Assembly (NCBI RefSeq): GCF_902806685.2
Contig: NC_048553.1
Span: 1,240,001-1,304,000, forward strand
DNA from: Maniola hyperantus
Lineage: Eukaryota; Arthropoda; Insecta; Lepidoptera; Nymphalidae
Length of the DNA: 64,000 nucleotides
Direction: 5' to 3'
Both the position numbers and the translations under genes were made by a program. Shown piece by piece: positions 31,795-43,226 of the stretch (within the stretch, counting starts at the first letter, position 1; each line of letters begins with the position of its first letter). A model generated the notes under the pieces. That model did not search any database and was not told the origin of the DNA. It worked only from the letters and a program-made list of their open reading frames with translations.

Positions 31795-31965
31795 CGTACA
31801 ATTTAACTCCTGATGCGCCATTTTATCTTTACGGGTCAAATTTCATATGAAAAGTACGACTTTAGTCCTCATTTCAAAGGTAAACCGTATTTTTGACATG
31901 ACAGTTGACCTATACAGTTAATTAAAACGGCACGTGAGGCGTCATTTTGTACGGACTATAGGTAA
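31795..31965. mobile_element. MITE family M3
   Basis: ACTCCTGATGCGCCATTTTA at the left is mirrored by the right end, whose complement reads TGACGCCTCACGTGCCGTTT. The core AAGTACGACTTTAGTCCTCA recurs at 35771 and 46345. Confidence 0.5.
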
Positions 31966-32747
31966 GGTGCTATGCTATGTTGACTGACATACATTAATGG
32001 ATTGGTTATAGACAGCTCCGGCTAAAGTCCTACTCAAATTATACCAAACTGAATTTTATTCTAAAACAATTCTATGCAATCCATTGTAGTAGGAATTTCA
32101 TGTAAATCAAACGCTTCGAGAAAAGGTACGTAGTGCCCCGTCCTTTAAATTGGCTCGTCTTGGCGTCTGAATCGTAAGTACCTTTTTTGGAATTATTAGC
32201 AAAACATGATTAGTGTTTTTACTGTTTTTATAAAATTTATAGCCTAGCGCTTGGCTGCAAACAAACCTGCTGGCTTTAGCAAGTGATAATGCAGCCAAAT
32301 AGAGCGCGTTTGTCTAAAAGATGACTATTCTCTCTTCAAGGTCCCATATTAAAAGTAGAGGGAAAACTGATAGAAGGTCGTTCCAGATCCTAAAATATCT
32401 TCATAAGAATGTCAAAGCTTGGTCGAACCTACGTGCCATGTTTCGAAGTACCAGGCTTGCAGATCAATGCAGGTGCCTCCAAGTACCAAGGCATTATAGT
32501 ACATTAGGAGTTTACAGCGCTTGCAATGATCGATCGAACTTTGTTGTAATCTAGGTACCAGGCTGGCAGGATATACCAGGCAAACAGTTAGTTACAGTGG
32601 TACCAGGGTATTAGAAGTTTGCAGCGTTGTTAGACATGAATCGTGACAGACGCGTCGCGGTTTTGGAGTATATTTTTCAGAGGCCCGCGCGGAAAGCGAT
32701 CGCGTTTGTTGTTACAGGTACCGTTAGCAAATAAATTTTTAACGCAG
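31966..32747. other. intergenic DNA with LINE remnant
   Basis: 32245-32420 has AGCGCTTGGCTGCAAACAAA and AGAAGGTCGTTCCAGATCCT, like 22620-22910. 32430-32620 carries several TACCAGGC/GTACCAAGG words in imperfect succession. No gene. Confidence 0.35.
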
Positions 32748-33390
32748 GTGACCAACTTCGGAGGTCCAAATTTTGCCATTTCATGTCCTTTGTGCCTCGA
32801 AGAGGACATTAATGATTTAATATCTGATACCTAAGTAATACATATAGAACCTAAGAGACAAAAACTCGTTCTCTTTGTCGTGATTGTTTGAAGAACTGGG
32901 AACCCCCGACATTATTATTCCAAGTAAACCCAAAGATTAATGGAAAGGAATATGACGAAGAGAGAGTCATTTTTTTGCTATCGCTTCCGAGTTTCGCGAC
33001 AATCGACACGGCCGCGACGCAACGTTTTTCACGGGCGTCGCTGCGGATCCATCAAGCGTCGTCGCCCGACGCGGCACAGCGCCTGTATGCCTGGTGTGTG
33101 ATTTATCTACTACATACCGTGACCAACTTTGGAGGTCAGATATGACCTTTTCGTTTTCTTCGTACCTCTGAGCATATTAGGTCATCAGTCACGACAGAGA
33201 TAATTTCTTACACAGTATAGCGCACAGAGAGTAATTATTATTTTTTCTGCTGTCGCTTCCATGTTTCGCGACAATCGACACGGCCGTTAGCCGGCGCGAC
33301 GCAACGTTTTTCACGGGCGTCGCTGCGGATCCATCACGCGACGTCGCGCGACGCGTATAGCGACTGTATGCCTAGTGTGTGATTTACGCT
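32748..33390. repeat. tandem duplication, unit about 370 bp
   Basis: GTGACCAACTTCGGAGGTC (32749) recurs as GTGACCAACTTTGGAGGTC (33118). TTTCGCGACAATCGACACGG followed by GACGCAACGTTTTTCACGGG and GTCGCTGCGGATCCATCA occur in both units. The 3' parts (CTGTATGCCT.GTGTGTGATTTA) are highly similar. CpG-rich, possibly a transposon end. Confidence 0.7.
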
Positions 33391-33497
33391 GCGGTTGAGT
33401 GACTGAGCACCGCTCTAAGCTTGTATTTTAGTTGTAAAGCACAAACAAGCTTTTGATTGTAGTAGATGGACGGTAGAACTTGGCCCATCCTAAAATT

Positions 33498-33684
33498 ATT
33501 TCCCGTCGGAACTCTTGGATTTTCCGGGATAAAACGCCGCCTATGTCCTTCCCCGTGATGCAAGCTATCTTTGTACCAAATTTCATCAAAATCGGTAGAA
33601 CGGATGGGCCGTGAAATGCTAGCAGACAGACAGACAGACGGACAGACAGACACACTTTCGCATTTATAATATTAAAAGTGTGGA
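33498..33684 (-). mobile_element. Helitron-like element, family H2, 3' end missing
   Basis: ACCAAATTTCATCAAAATCG, TGGGCCGTGAAATGCTAGCA, (CAGA)n and ACTTTCGCATTTATAATATT. Confidence 0.6.
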
Positions 33685-33786
33685 TTGATGTGGATTTTAT
33701 AATGATTACAAGTAGGTATGACAAAAATTGACAGCTAACATGTCTTTTAGGCATTTCTATAAAACCGTTTTCAGTTAGCTAACAAG

Positions 33787-33872
33787 TAGGAAAAAGCCGC
33801 GACAGTCTAGTGATTAAGACGTCGCGTCGGCTTTCTACTCAGGTCCGGGGGTTCAATCCTGGGCACTTTCTT
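33787..33872 (+). repeat. SINE family A head fragment
   Basis: AGCCGCGACAGTCTAGTGAT, TAAGACGTCGCG and GGGGGTTCAATCCTGGGCAC show A-box- and B-box-like words. Confidence 0.55.
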
Positions 33873-33988
33873 TTCTTTTTAATTTCTTACCAGGGCATCA
33901 GCTGTGTACGCATCACATAGCTACCAGGGCGACATAAATTGGCATCTCGCGTTTCTTTTGTCGCCGGCAGCGAGGGTTGCGAGGCGTG

Positions 33989-34029
33989 CGGGAGGGGGGG
34001 GGGGGAGGGGTTGGAGGGGGGAGGGGAGG
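33989..34029 (+). other. G-rich tract, potential G-quadruplex
   Basis: A nearly uninterrupted G tract (GGGAGGGG.., TTGGAGGGGGG, AGGGGAGG) offers well over four runs of three or more G within about 40 bases. Confidence 0.6.
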
Positions 34030-34157
34030 CTAAGGTTGACAAATGTGCCGCTCCGAGCATCCGCGAGCGATACAATCGGTGCGTTGCTTACAGTGCTCCG
34101 TTGTAGGAAAAAAGTAGGGTTGGCGACTATCGTTACTAAGACGTTCCATTATTTTTA

Positions 34158-34668
34158 TAATATTTTGAAAATTCAACCCCTAACGGGATTAAATAGAGGT
34201 CCGAAATTTGTGTAGTCCACATGGACGAAGTCGCGGGGATAAGCTAGTCTTAAATATATAAAAGGAAAACGTGACTGACTGATCTATCAACGCACAGCTC
34301 AAACTACTGGACGGATCAGGCTGAAATTTGGCATGCAGATAGCTTTTATGACGTAGGTATCCGCTAAGAAAGGATTTTTGAAAATTCAACCCCTAAGGGA
34401 GTGAAATAGGGGTTTGAAAGTGTGATCCACGCGGACGAAGTCGCGAGTATAAGCTAGTAAATATATAAAAGGAAAACGTGACTGACTGATCTATCAACGC
34501 ACAGCTCAAACTACTGGACGGAATCGGCTGAAAATTGACATACAGATAGCTGTTATGACGTAGGCATCCGCTAAGAAAGGATTTTTGAAAATTCAACCCC
34601 TAAGGGGGTAAAATAGGAGTTTGAAATTTGTGTAGTCCACGCGGACGAAGTCGCGAGCATAAGCTAGT
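34158..34668 (+). mobile_element. three head-to-tail Helitron-like units, family H1
   Basis: A partial unit ends at CTAG near 34246. Full units follow at about 34247-34457 and 34458-34667. Each runs ATATATAAAAGGAAAACGTG...GCGGACGAAGTCGCG...AAGCTAG, and one CTAG joins directly to the next 5' end with only one to three bases between. Confidence 0.75.
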
Positions 34669-37600
34669 AAACTTATAAAGATGAAATAAATGAATCTGCC
34701 ACTGGTGAATATTCTTCCTACAGTGAAGAACCAGCAAGAAGCTATGTTACTTGTAATTTAACGTCTTTAAATTGAAGAGTTGTGATGTAAAAGTGGCTCG
34801 CAAATAATATTGTAGTTGTTTTCTACATAATATAACCAAAGAAGAGAAACCCGTAGCAGCGGCTAGTATAAAACCTATTAAAAATGTATCAAACATACCT
34901 ACCAACACAAATTTCATTTTCCTTATTGTCATGAGAGTCCATCGCATAAAATATTAAAATGAAAAAGCAATAAAGCGACAGCCCTGCGGCACGCGTCACT
35001 GGACCCGTCCCGGCGTGCCATTACTCACTGTCGGCCGCCATTTTCGAACCCCGCCCGCTACGCCGCTACCGCGCTACGAGCGTAGCAACGTAGCACCAGC
35101 CAACAGACAGAGATGTTCTTGTGTTTGTCTGACGCCTTGGTATTTTAAATTATTAATTAGTGCTTACTAATTATAATTAACCACCAATTATGGAAATGTG
35201 TTATATTAATAATTAATGATCCCTATGACGCAGCGGTTAGCACTACTGTGGTCTAATAAGCAAGAGGTCCCGAATTAGAATTCTTTTGGCTCAGTTCTAG
35301 TCAGGTGAAAAATCGTAACGGTATTTTATCGTTGTCAAGTTCAGTTATTGTGATATCTTTTGAAAAAAAAACCTTGCATACTACTCGAGACATAGTCATA
35401 CCTTTCCCTTTCCCTTTCACTCCTTCCAGATACATGTTCCATCTATCTTTTTTCAATAACAAAATATTATGCTCTTGACTTATCTGATTACAAAAAACTG
35501 CTTTTGTATTTTATTTTGCAAAAACGTTATCATAGTAATTAATCGCCAGATAAACTTTGTCGAACCTAGTTGTCTAGTATCTTTTACGTGTTTATGGTTA
35601 GTTTTTGTATTGGGAATCTGTCAAAATGTCAAATTAATTTACATAATGTATAGGAAGTAAAAATTCTTAGTTAATTCGTTGGATAAAGTTTATCTGGCGG
35701 CTGTAAAATATGCCCTAGTCTAAATCTGTATGGTCTATGGTGATAGCTACACATTATAGTCGGTAAAAATTACACCTCACGCGCCATTTTAACTCTATGG
35801 GTCAACAGTTATGTAAAAAGTACGGTTTACCTTTAAAACAAGGACTAAAATCGTACTTTTGTCATGAAACTTGCCACAAAAAGTTAAATTGGTTATTATT
35901 TATTTGGATTTTTATAGTGCAAAACGTGTGCCTATTGTTTTTCATAAATCTCTGTTATTTAAAGTAGGGCCTCTACGAATTAAGAAGTAGGGTACCTAAT
36001 TAATTCAGGGTTGCCCCCAAACCATAAATAAGTAAAAAATGAAACAAGATATTTTTTTTAGTTTTTAATGTTTTTTACACAATTCGTAGCATTCATAATG
36101 CCGACACATTTCCTTTCGACGTCCCGCCAGCGTTTGGTAATTTCATAAAAATCATACATGTTCGTTTTAACTTCATACAATATCGCCGATAATACTTATA
36201 GTACAATAAAAATATATATTTATACTATACTTCTTCCATTATACTGGAACTCCAACTTAACTCTAGCTTTAGAACCCAGCTAACTTTTTTTACCGTTTTT
36301 CAGGGCTTTGGGTTGGGCCTGTTTCACACATTTCTATTAAAGCTATAGAAAAGTAGAAATAAAACGTATGGAGTACGGTCATGTAATTTATGTAATTAAT
36401 TAATAAGCTAAGCTGATTCCTAGATCCATGTTGATAATAATAATTCAGTTCTATGACACTGCTAAACTGGGCATTTATGTTTCCTATTTGACAGCTTATA
36501 TTTTTAGTAATTCTAAAGAACTACCGATTTTTTGTATCCATAGTTTTTTAGTGCTCTTTAACATTCAATTTTCGTATCGTATTAAGGATATGATAGGGTC
36601 TGTGTGATATACCTACATAACGAATCAACACTCATAATATGTCAATATTTTTGAAAGTAATTTGTATAATTTACTGTCAAAAATACATGTTATCTTGACA
36701 TCAAATGTCAAATAGATCTCAGTATTATGGACGAAGTATAGTAATTTGACAAGAAAAATATCGATAAAATCAATTACTTTCGGTTGAAATACGCTGCGGG
36801 CCGTGGTACTTTTTTTCGTATTAGTTTCTATATTTACAGTTCGTGACTTCCAAACTCAAGTATAATGTACATATACATAATATATAATAAAGAGAAAATC
36901 AAAATAAAATTCTTCAATTAATACATTAATAGCTAATAACTACTATTTAAGACTTTCCTCTTAATAAAATATATTACACAAGTTTTCATTAACAATAATA
37001 ATAATAATTATTATAAGGGTATAAGTTCGTCAATTTAGAATGCGGTACAACGATTTGGAGTTTGCGGTAGAGTGGAGGTACAGTTGGCAAAAAAAAACCT
37101 AAAAATATTTATTTCGAATATTTTTTATCACCAAGACATTGGTCAGTCTAAGACATCGTAATAAAAAGGTAAGGCCTATATTAAAATTGGTAAGCAGTCT
37201 TATGCTTATGAGAACACTAGCTTTTTCCCGCGACTCGTCCGCGTGATGTTATTTGTTAGCCTATAGCACTCGGAGATAATATAGCTATAATATGAAAGAA
37301 TTCTCAGAATCGGTTCATAGTTCCTGATATTATCCCCTATATCCAAACTTTACCTCTTTATAATATTAGTGTAGATAATTTTCAGGGTAAATTTATAGTA
37401 AAATAGTAAAAACTTTCTTAAAGAAATGCGGTGTTTACAAATTGTCAAAAAAAAATCCTCCTCCTCAGGCGTAAACTCCAAGAGTACGCAACGAACGCTA
37501 ACTTTAATAGTAACAAAGTCCGGTAATTTTTTTCATAGTCGAAATCAATTTTAATACTGAATAATAATCATTGAAAACTAAACGGTTTATACATAGAACG

Positions 37601-37890
37601 ATTTATTGTTGTTTATTTATTTACAAAAGTTAACAAATATATTTCTAAAAAAACTTTTTTTATGCGATGTGTTTGTTTCTGTTGACGCTACTGCAGCAGC
37701 AGGTGCAGTAACATTAGATCAAAAATTAGTAAGAATTTTGAATTAAAACTTAATTTTTTTTTAGTTTAGAATTTGTAGAACAAAATGAAATTTACGAACA
37801 TGGTACAATAGTGTAAAAGGTGAATCCAAATTATTCGGGTATATCCGAATAAATATAATTGTTGTATCGCATAGCATGTTACATTATCAA
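34669..37890. other. AT-rich gene-free DNA with one GC island
   Basis: 34978-35110 is CpG-rich and non-repetitive (GCGGCACGCGTCACTGGACC, CCCGCCCGCTACGCCGCTAC). 35219-35300 resembles a worn SINE C head (GCAGCGGTTAGCACTACTG). The MITE M3 copy is listed separately. The remainder is AT-rich without recognisable exons. Confidence 0.35.
35771..35890. mobile_element. MITE family M3, partial
   Basis: CACCTCACGCGCCATTTTAA, GTACGGTTTACCTTTAAAAC and GACTAAAATCGTACTTTTG match the core of 31795-31965. Confidence 0.5.
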
Positions 37891-38066
37891 ACCTCAATAG
37901 CTCAACCGGTATAGGAGTGGACTGAAAATCGAAAGGTCGACGGTTCAAACCCCGCCCGTTGCACTATTGTCGTACCTACTCCTAGCACAAGCCTGACGCT
38001 TAATTGGAGAGGAAAGGGGAATATTAGTCATTTAACATGGCTAATATTCTTTTAAAAAAAAAAACC
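37891..38066 (+). repeat. SINE family B, near full length
   Basis: CCTCAATAGCTCAACCGGTA, GACGGTTCAAACCCCGCCCG, TACTCCTAGCACAAGCCTGA, and CATGGCTAATATTCTTTT then A-run. Confidence 0.8.
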
Positions 38067-40307
38067 ACAGATAATGTAATTTATGTATAACAATTTTAGA
38101 TATAAGTCCAGAAAAAAATCTGCAATTCATCAGAAGTGGGAAAGCATTTTTTTTAATTTTAGTCATACGATATTGACCAAGATTTATTATGTGGATTCAC
38201 CTATATAAGTCACTAATATAAAAACAACCACATCGCATTTACAAAGAATCGTGGTTATTATAGTTCCTTTATCTCACAAAGTCCGTTAGGTTGTGTTTAT
38301 CTGCATGCACCTTGCGTATTGTATTAATACAGTGTAAATACATACAGTAAGGCGACGCCCTTGAAGTTTGCGGACTGACCTTGCTTTACGGACATAGCAC
38401 CTATAATATACTTGAACGACTGATCCGCTACTAGGCCAAATAATGATAATTAAATGTACGCCCCGAGGGGGCGTACCCCTCTGACTTCTCAGGATTCTCT
38501 GTCTATAGTCCGTTTTTTCCTTATCTTGAAGAAAAGATAATCAAGTAGCTGAAATGCGCACTATACGCGGCCCATACGACCTTGTTACCGCGAACCGACA
38601 ATGAAATCAGGATACGAGTGAAAAACCTAACTCCAGAAGGTCTCAAACGCCGGTCAAATCACGTCGCTTTCGCGTTTCCTCGAGAAGATTTTAGCCATTT
38701 CTTTATCTTTTAGCAAACTAAGGAAAAAGCAACTATACCTAAACGTCTACGTCGATGACGTCGACCGACTGTACGAAGTAACTCTTAAGTAAGCCGTCTA
38801 GATAGAGTAATAATGCGGTAAGGGAGCGACCCGAGACGGCCCCAGTAATTCCGGGACCTATATTGAAGGGTCATTGTGGTCGTCATTCACCACAAGATCA
38901 AAGGCGTTGGACTACTGTATCTCTCCTTACACTGTGGCTGAACGGACTTCCTGAGGTAGTATTTATACTAGTATAAAGCTTGCCCCGGAAAACTTTAACT
39001 ATTACGAAGCTAACGGTTAGCTATTTAATACCAATTTCATCAAATTTCAAAAGCTCCATTCGTATACTTGGCTTAAGGCTGGTAATATACATATTATTAC
39101 CCTTGAATTATCCAAAGGACTTAACGTACTTAGACTAATGGAATAAAACAGATGGAGCATCGCACTGCTAAGAAACAAAATACACAATGAGATGCCGGTG
39201 GAAAAATGTCTGAAAAACTTGCATTTGGGATGCTTATGTACCTACTGATTATATAGAAAATAGAAATGTATGGAGCGATTCTAAGATGCGCAACCGTGAC
39301 GTCCTGTGTCGGTCTCCATAATTTTTTATATAAATCAGTGTGCACTTAATGTTAAGACAATGATATTGAAGTATGAGTATGAAACAACGCAAGCGTTTGA
39401 GTCGTATTCTCCGATGTCATTGGAGACTTTGCACATGACGCTATTTTGATTCACAGTTGAACAGCGTTAGACGCAACTAAACAAGTTACCAAAACGAAAC
39501 AGGTATAACCTGTATACATTGTTTTGACAAATACAGTTTACAGCGCAGTTGAGAGTGCCTGAAAATGTTGTCATATGCAAAGACACAAGATTGCGCGATG
39601 TAACGCTATGAGTATGAAACAAACATAACAGACTTCGCTTTGTATGCGAGAGCTCCATCTATTTCTTTCCTTTAGTCTTTGTTAAAATATTTCGATTTTT
39701 TTATATATTTGGTTCCGTGGTACATGATCACTATTAAATATAAAATACAGAATAACAAAATAGTGAAAAAAAACAGTGCACATTTTTTTCATCATACAAT
39801 CCCACGGAACTTGAACGCTGAAAAGCGCGCCAAATGTAACTGTCAAAATGACGTTTGACATAATTCTAAGCGCGCATTGATTTATTTTCGTTGATGTTAT
39901 TTCAATGTTTATAAAATATAATCGTTTAGTTGGTCATAATATTAAAAGTTAAAACCAATATTGTAGTTTTTCTTTTTATTGTCTTAAAAAATTGAGTATT
40001 TTTAATATCGTATACAATTATGTATTTAAGATGCATTTTTGTTTTTTTTACCAATTACTTATTTGAAACAACATCGTTGTAAAATTTCTTGACCGATCAA
40101 TATATTTTATAATTTAATCGGCGAATGTACTATTTTTATTACATTTGACGCGTTTAGAGTCGATCATTATCTCGTATCTCTTTAATTGTATACATTCGTT
40201 TCGATTTTTTAAATTCTACCCTCATTTGTAGCTATTATTAGCCGTCGATTCCAGAACCTACTTTCAGACTAGAGTTCTAAAATTTGCGTTTACTCACGGT
40301 AAATTGG
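38067..40307. other. gene-free DNA, partly of higher GC
   Basis: 38340-39010 is of mixed composition and contains CGCCCCGAGGGGGCG (hairpin). It looks like a decayed element, but no frame or family is recognisable. The rest is AT-rich with words like TTGACATAATTCTAAGC and no exon. Confidence 0.35.
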
Positions 40308-40597
40308 ATATCTATCTTAGCGATGGGGGATTGTTACAAAAACAATTGAATGAAATGAATAATTGAACAATCGATTGTCGATATATTCGTCTTCAAAAAA
40401 AATAATCGAACAAAAATTGGCAGTCGATTGTTTAATTTTTTGATTGTTGTTGTGAGTCTACGTGCGCTATGTAACAATTGAACAATCGAAAACAATCCAT
40501 TGTTTTTCGATTGTTCAATTATTATTCGATTGTTATTGAATCAACAAATCCGATAGTTAGATAGTTAATCCAATCCCATCGCTATTCTATCTACACA
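40308..40597. mobile_element. TIR element packed with AACAATCGA palindromes
   Basis: ATCTATCTTAGCGATGGGGG (left) and, inverted, TAGATAGAATAGCGATGGGA (right) bound a centre rich in TTGAACAATCGA and its complement. 40476-40520 is a near-perfect palindrome with 21-22-nt arms. No ORF, probably a MITE. Confidence 0.6.
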
Positions 40598-41901
40598 AAA
40601 GTGTTGACCGTGACAGTCAAAGGCCAAATTGATGCATTTTGTCTTCGATTAGCAAGTTTTAACAGCGGAACGTAGAACTCTGAACTCCGAACTCTGGCAG
40701 TGGTATCGACGCCTTAGCTGCGTGATTGTTCTCAGCATTTATGTTCTCGTGTGTAGAAGGCAATGTCAGGTATCAAGACATAAAATAGAGCTTATAATCT
40801 CATCGCATATCAACAGTGTAAAATATCATTTAATTTATCGTATACATCGGTTACAAATTGTGCTATATTATGAACACCAAGGCAGGGTGAAACTACACTC
40901 GCGGGCATAAAAATCGACTCAGATTTAGAAAAAGTTTTCGTATGAAAGTTAGACCGTTAAGAGCATTTTGAAGCTGATTATTCGTTACTTTTTATTAACT
41001 ATACTGAAAATGCAATAATTGAAGTTTATTTCGCAGTATATTCTGAGTCGATTTTGTTTCTCGTAAGTTTATAATATTATATAATATGATACCCAATAAT
41101 AAATATATATACTATACAATGTAATTCAAAGATATGTACGTTATTTGCCTGTAAAGCAAAATTGCAAAACTGTTGTTTTCTTTTTTTTATTAATAGATTC
41201 ATTGTGAAATTGACATTTATTTACTATACGTAATTTTTTGAGCTTTTTCCATCATTGTAATAAACTAAATGACAGCGATATTGAAAATAAAGAATAGTAC
41301 TTACTTACAGTAGTTCAAAAATAAAGGTTACCGCACATGGTAAGGCCATATCCCTCGGCCTTACTATTTCGGCCTCGGCTTTCGGTTAAAGTCTCTAATT
41401 AATAACATTGATGGTTTTTTGGCCAAGTTCGTATATAATATGCCTCAATAATAATAATATAGGTATTTCACAAAACTCAAATCTAAGTGATCTATTAAAT
41501 AGACAACGTCTTTACAAAAAAATATTTAAAAAAAAACCAAAATTTCTGCATCATTGTCGCCTGCGCTCCCAGTCCTTCCAGTGATAGGTACAACTTACAA
41601 CTAATCAATTATTTATTTATATTTACGTAATAACAATACACAATTAGCTATAAATATTTATACGATAACTATATCAAACCATTTTTTTATTGTTACATTC
41701 ATCAACTTTGCTCCTATAGTTCCGAGTGATAAAAACTGCTTCATTTTATTTATAATAGGTGATTGCACCAGGTTTTTTTAATATACAGCGTCCGTATTCA
41801 CTTCGCGTTTTACATTTACATTTAATTTAATCATTAAAGTTGACTTTAAATCTTAATTTAGGAGATCGTATACTGTTTCAAATATTACAAAATGTTTCGC
41901 G
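40598..41901. other. AT-rich DNA at the 3' side of hth
   Basis: Would hold the hth 3' UTR if the exon at 41902-42056 is used. Several TTTATT words (AATAAA on the minus strand) lie between 41600 and 41760. No ORF of note. Confidence 0.35.
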
Positions 41902-42056
41902 TTATGTACATTTAGCATCGTTCTCCTGTTTGTTCGTATCACGTGTGCGCAAAGGCGAGGCCGAGTTTCGGCGCGGGCGGTGCCAGCCTGCCAGGGGTCT
42001 CCTTTCCAGCCTAGGCTCTCGCGGGGTGAGGCCGCACGATGGATTTTTATTCATAT
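41902..42056 (-). CDS. hth: candidate alternative terminal exon of homothorax
   Basis: On the minus strand a strong acceptor (TACTAA branch-like word, TTTCTTTTCCAG) ends at 42057. From 42056, two bases (AT) complete a codon, then 50 codons stay open to TAA at 41902-41904. Only this phase is open, because the other two meet a stop within three codons. It is exactly the phase left by the 59-nt hth exon at 54570 (final G, phase 1), which would give NRA-D-MNKNPSCGLTPREPRLERR. The exon stands out by its G+C content. Alternative C-termini are known in the MEIS family. No conserved domain is visible, so it may instead be a non-coding 3' exon or an unused acceptor. Confidence 0.45.
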
Positions 42057-42243
42057 CTGGAAAAGAAATTTAGTATATTAGTTAGAGATTATAGACGAAC
42101 TAATTTAACAATTATTATTTGAAAAACTTTGATAAATAAAAAAATTAATGCACGTAAACCTTTACATATTTAATAGTTATGTGTCATGAATTCATGATTC
42201 ACTCGAAGTCATTTCATGACTACAACTTGGGTATTGTGTTTAC

Positions 42244-42427
42244 AGTACGCGGCAGAAAGTAATGTACATCGATCTTTAGAAGGAAATAGCAGTTTTATAG
42301 AGCATTGTCTCTGTCGTTGAAACGACAAAACGTCATTTAGGTATGAGTGACAGAGACAACGCTCTACAAAGCCGAAATCTCACTCTAATGGCCGATGTAC
42401 ATTACTTTCTGCCGCGTACTGTACTGT
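42244..42427. mobile_element. MITE family M2, best preserved copy
   Basis: CAGTACGCGGCAGAAAGTAA with ATGTACATCG at the left, mirrored by CGATGTACAT and TTACTTTCTGCCGCGTACTG at the right. The interior GTAGAGC..TTGTCTCTGTC faces GACAGAGACAACGCTCTAC. Confidence 0.75.
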
Positions 42428-42549
42428 GGTTGTGACTCGTAATGTAAGTAGGTATACCGCGTGGCAGCAACTTACGGGAACTTACTTAACTGACAGATCG
42501 ACGCAGATATTTTTACTGTCATTTAGGAACTGTAAGTTCATGCTAGATG

Positions 42550-42999
42550 AAATTAATACTTACTAGTGAATGGGTTTAAAGATCTCCATTCTATATTTTG
42601 TAGTCCACGGTGGCATCTAGTAACTATGTCATGTCATGATACCCGTTTTGTTTTGTCATGATACTTACCGCTCGGCTTGTTGTTGCCTATGTTTGTGGCA
42701 GTCGCGTGCGCGTCTTGGGCGAGTGCGGACGTGTTAAATGCAGAGTTAGTCATTGTAATACTTACATTTACAAATGCACGGATTAAAGATCTGCAGTCTA
42801 TCTATTTTGTAGTCAACGGTGGCATCTAATAACTATGTCATGTCATGATACCTACCCGTTTTGTTTTGTCATGATACTTACCGCTCAGCTTTTTGTTGCC
42901 TTTGTGGCAGTCACGTGCGCGTCTTGGGCGAGTGCGGACGTGTTAAATGCAGAGTTAGTCATAGTAATACTTACATTTACAAGTGCATGGATTAAAGAT
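42550..42999 (-). repeat. tandem duplication (about 209-bp period) at the hth stop codon
   Basis: Copies at about 42806-42999 and 42596-42790, plus a worn end of a third at 42550-42595. Shared words: GGTGGCATCTA.TAACTATG, CATGTCATGATACC, GTGCGCGTCTTGGGCGAGTG, ATACTTACATTTACAA.TGCA, GGATTAAAGAT. The last word contains the complement of the hth TAA stop, so the array begins at the end of the coding exon. On the minus strand each unit carries two good splice-donor words (ATGTAAGTATT and GCGGTAAGTATC). Confidence 0.8.
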
Positions 43000-43149
43000 G
43001 ATGGCCGTAGTATTCGGCGGGGTAGTGCGCGTAGCCCTGGTGGAATGCGGGGTCCGTGGGAGGCCTATGCATCATCTGCTGGCCGTCCATCATGTAGCCC
43101 ATGGTGGCTTCGGGGCTGTAGGCGCCGCTGGGGCCGGCGTGGGGGAACA
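42992..43149 (-). CDS. hth: homothorax last coding exon (MEIS-type C-terminus)
   Basis: Acceptor CTACCCCGCAG ends at 43150. Two bases (TG) complete a codon begun by the G at the end of the 59-nt exon at 54570, giving valine, as in the NRAV junction of MEIS proteins. Fifty-one codons follow: FPHAGPSGAYSPEATMGYMM, DGQQMMHRPPTDPAFHQGYA and HYPAEYYGHHL, then TAA at 42992-42994. AYSPE..MG..(L/M)DGQQ is the shared C-terminal block of MEIS/Hth after the homeodomain, and the Tyr/His/Pro-rich end is typical of insect Hth. Hth is a nuclear TALE homeodomain cofactor of Extradenticle and Hox proteins. The intron to the 59-nt exon is about 11.4 kb. Confidence 0.88.
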
Positions 43150-43226
43150 CTGCGGGGTAGAACACTGCACGGTTAATTAGGACTGCTCTTGGTACTCGTT
43201 GTACATGGAAATATTTTATTAAATAA

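Noticed and set aside
41840..42073. 77-codon open frame on +
   Set aside because: Antisense of the candidate hth alternative exon. Only the minus strand has an acceptor with matching phase.
42835..43176. 113-codon open frame on + across the hth terminal exon
   Set aside because: It is the antisense shadow of the hth coding exon on the minus strand and its repeated 3' flank.
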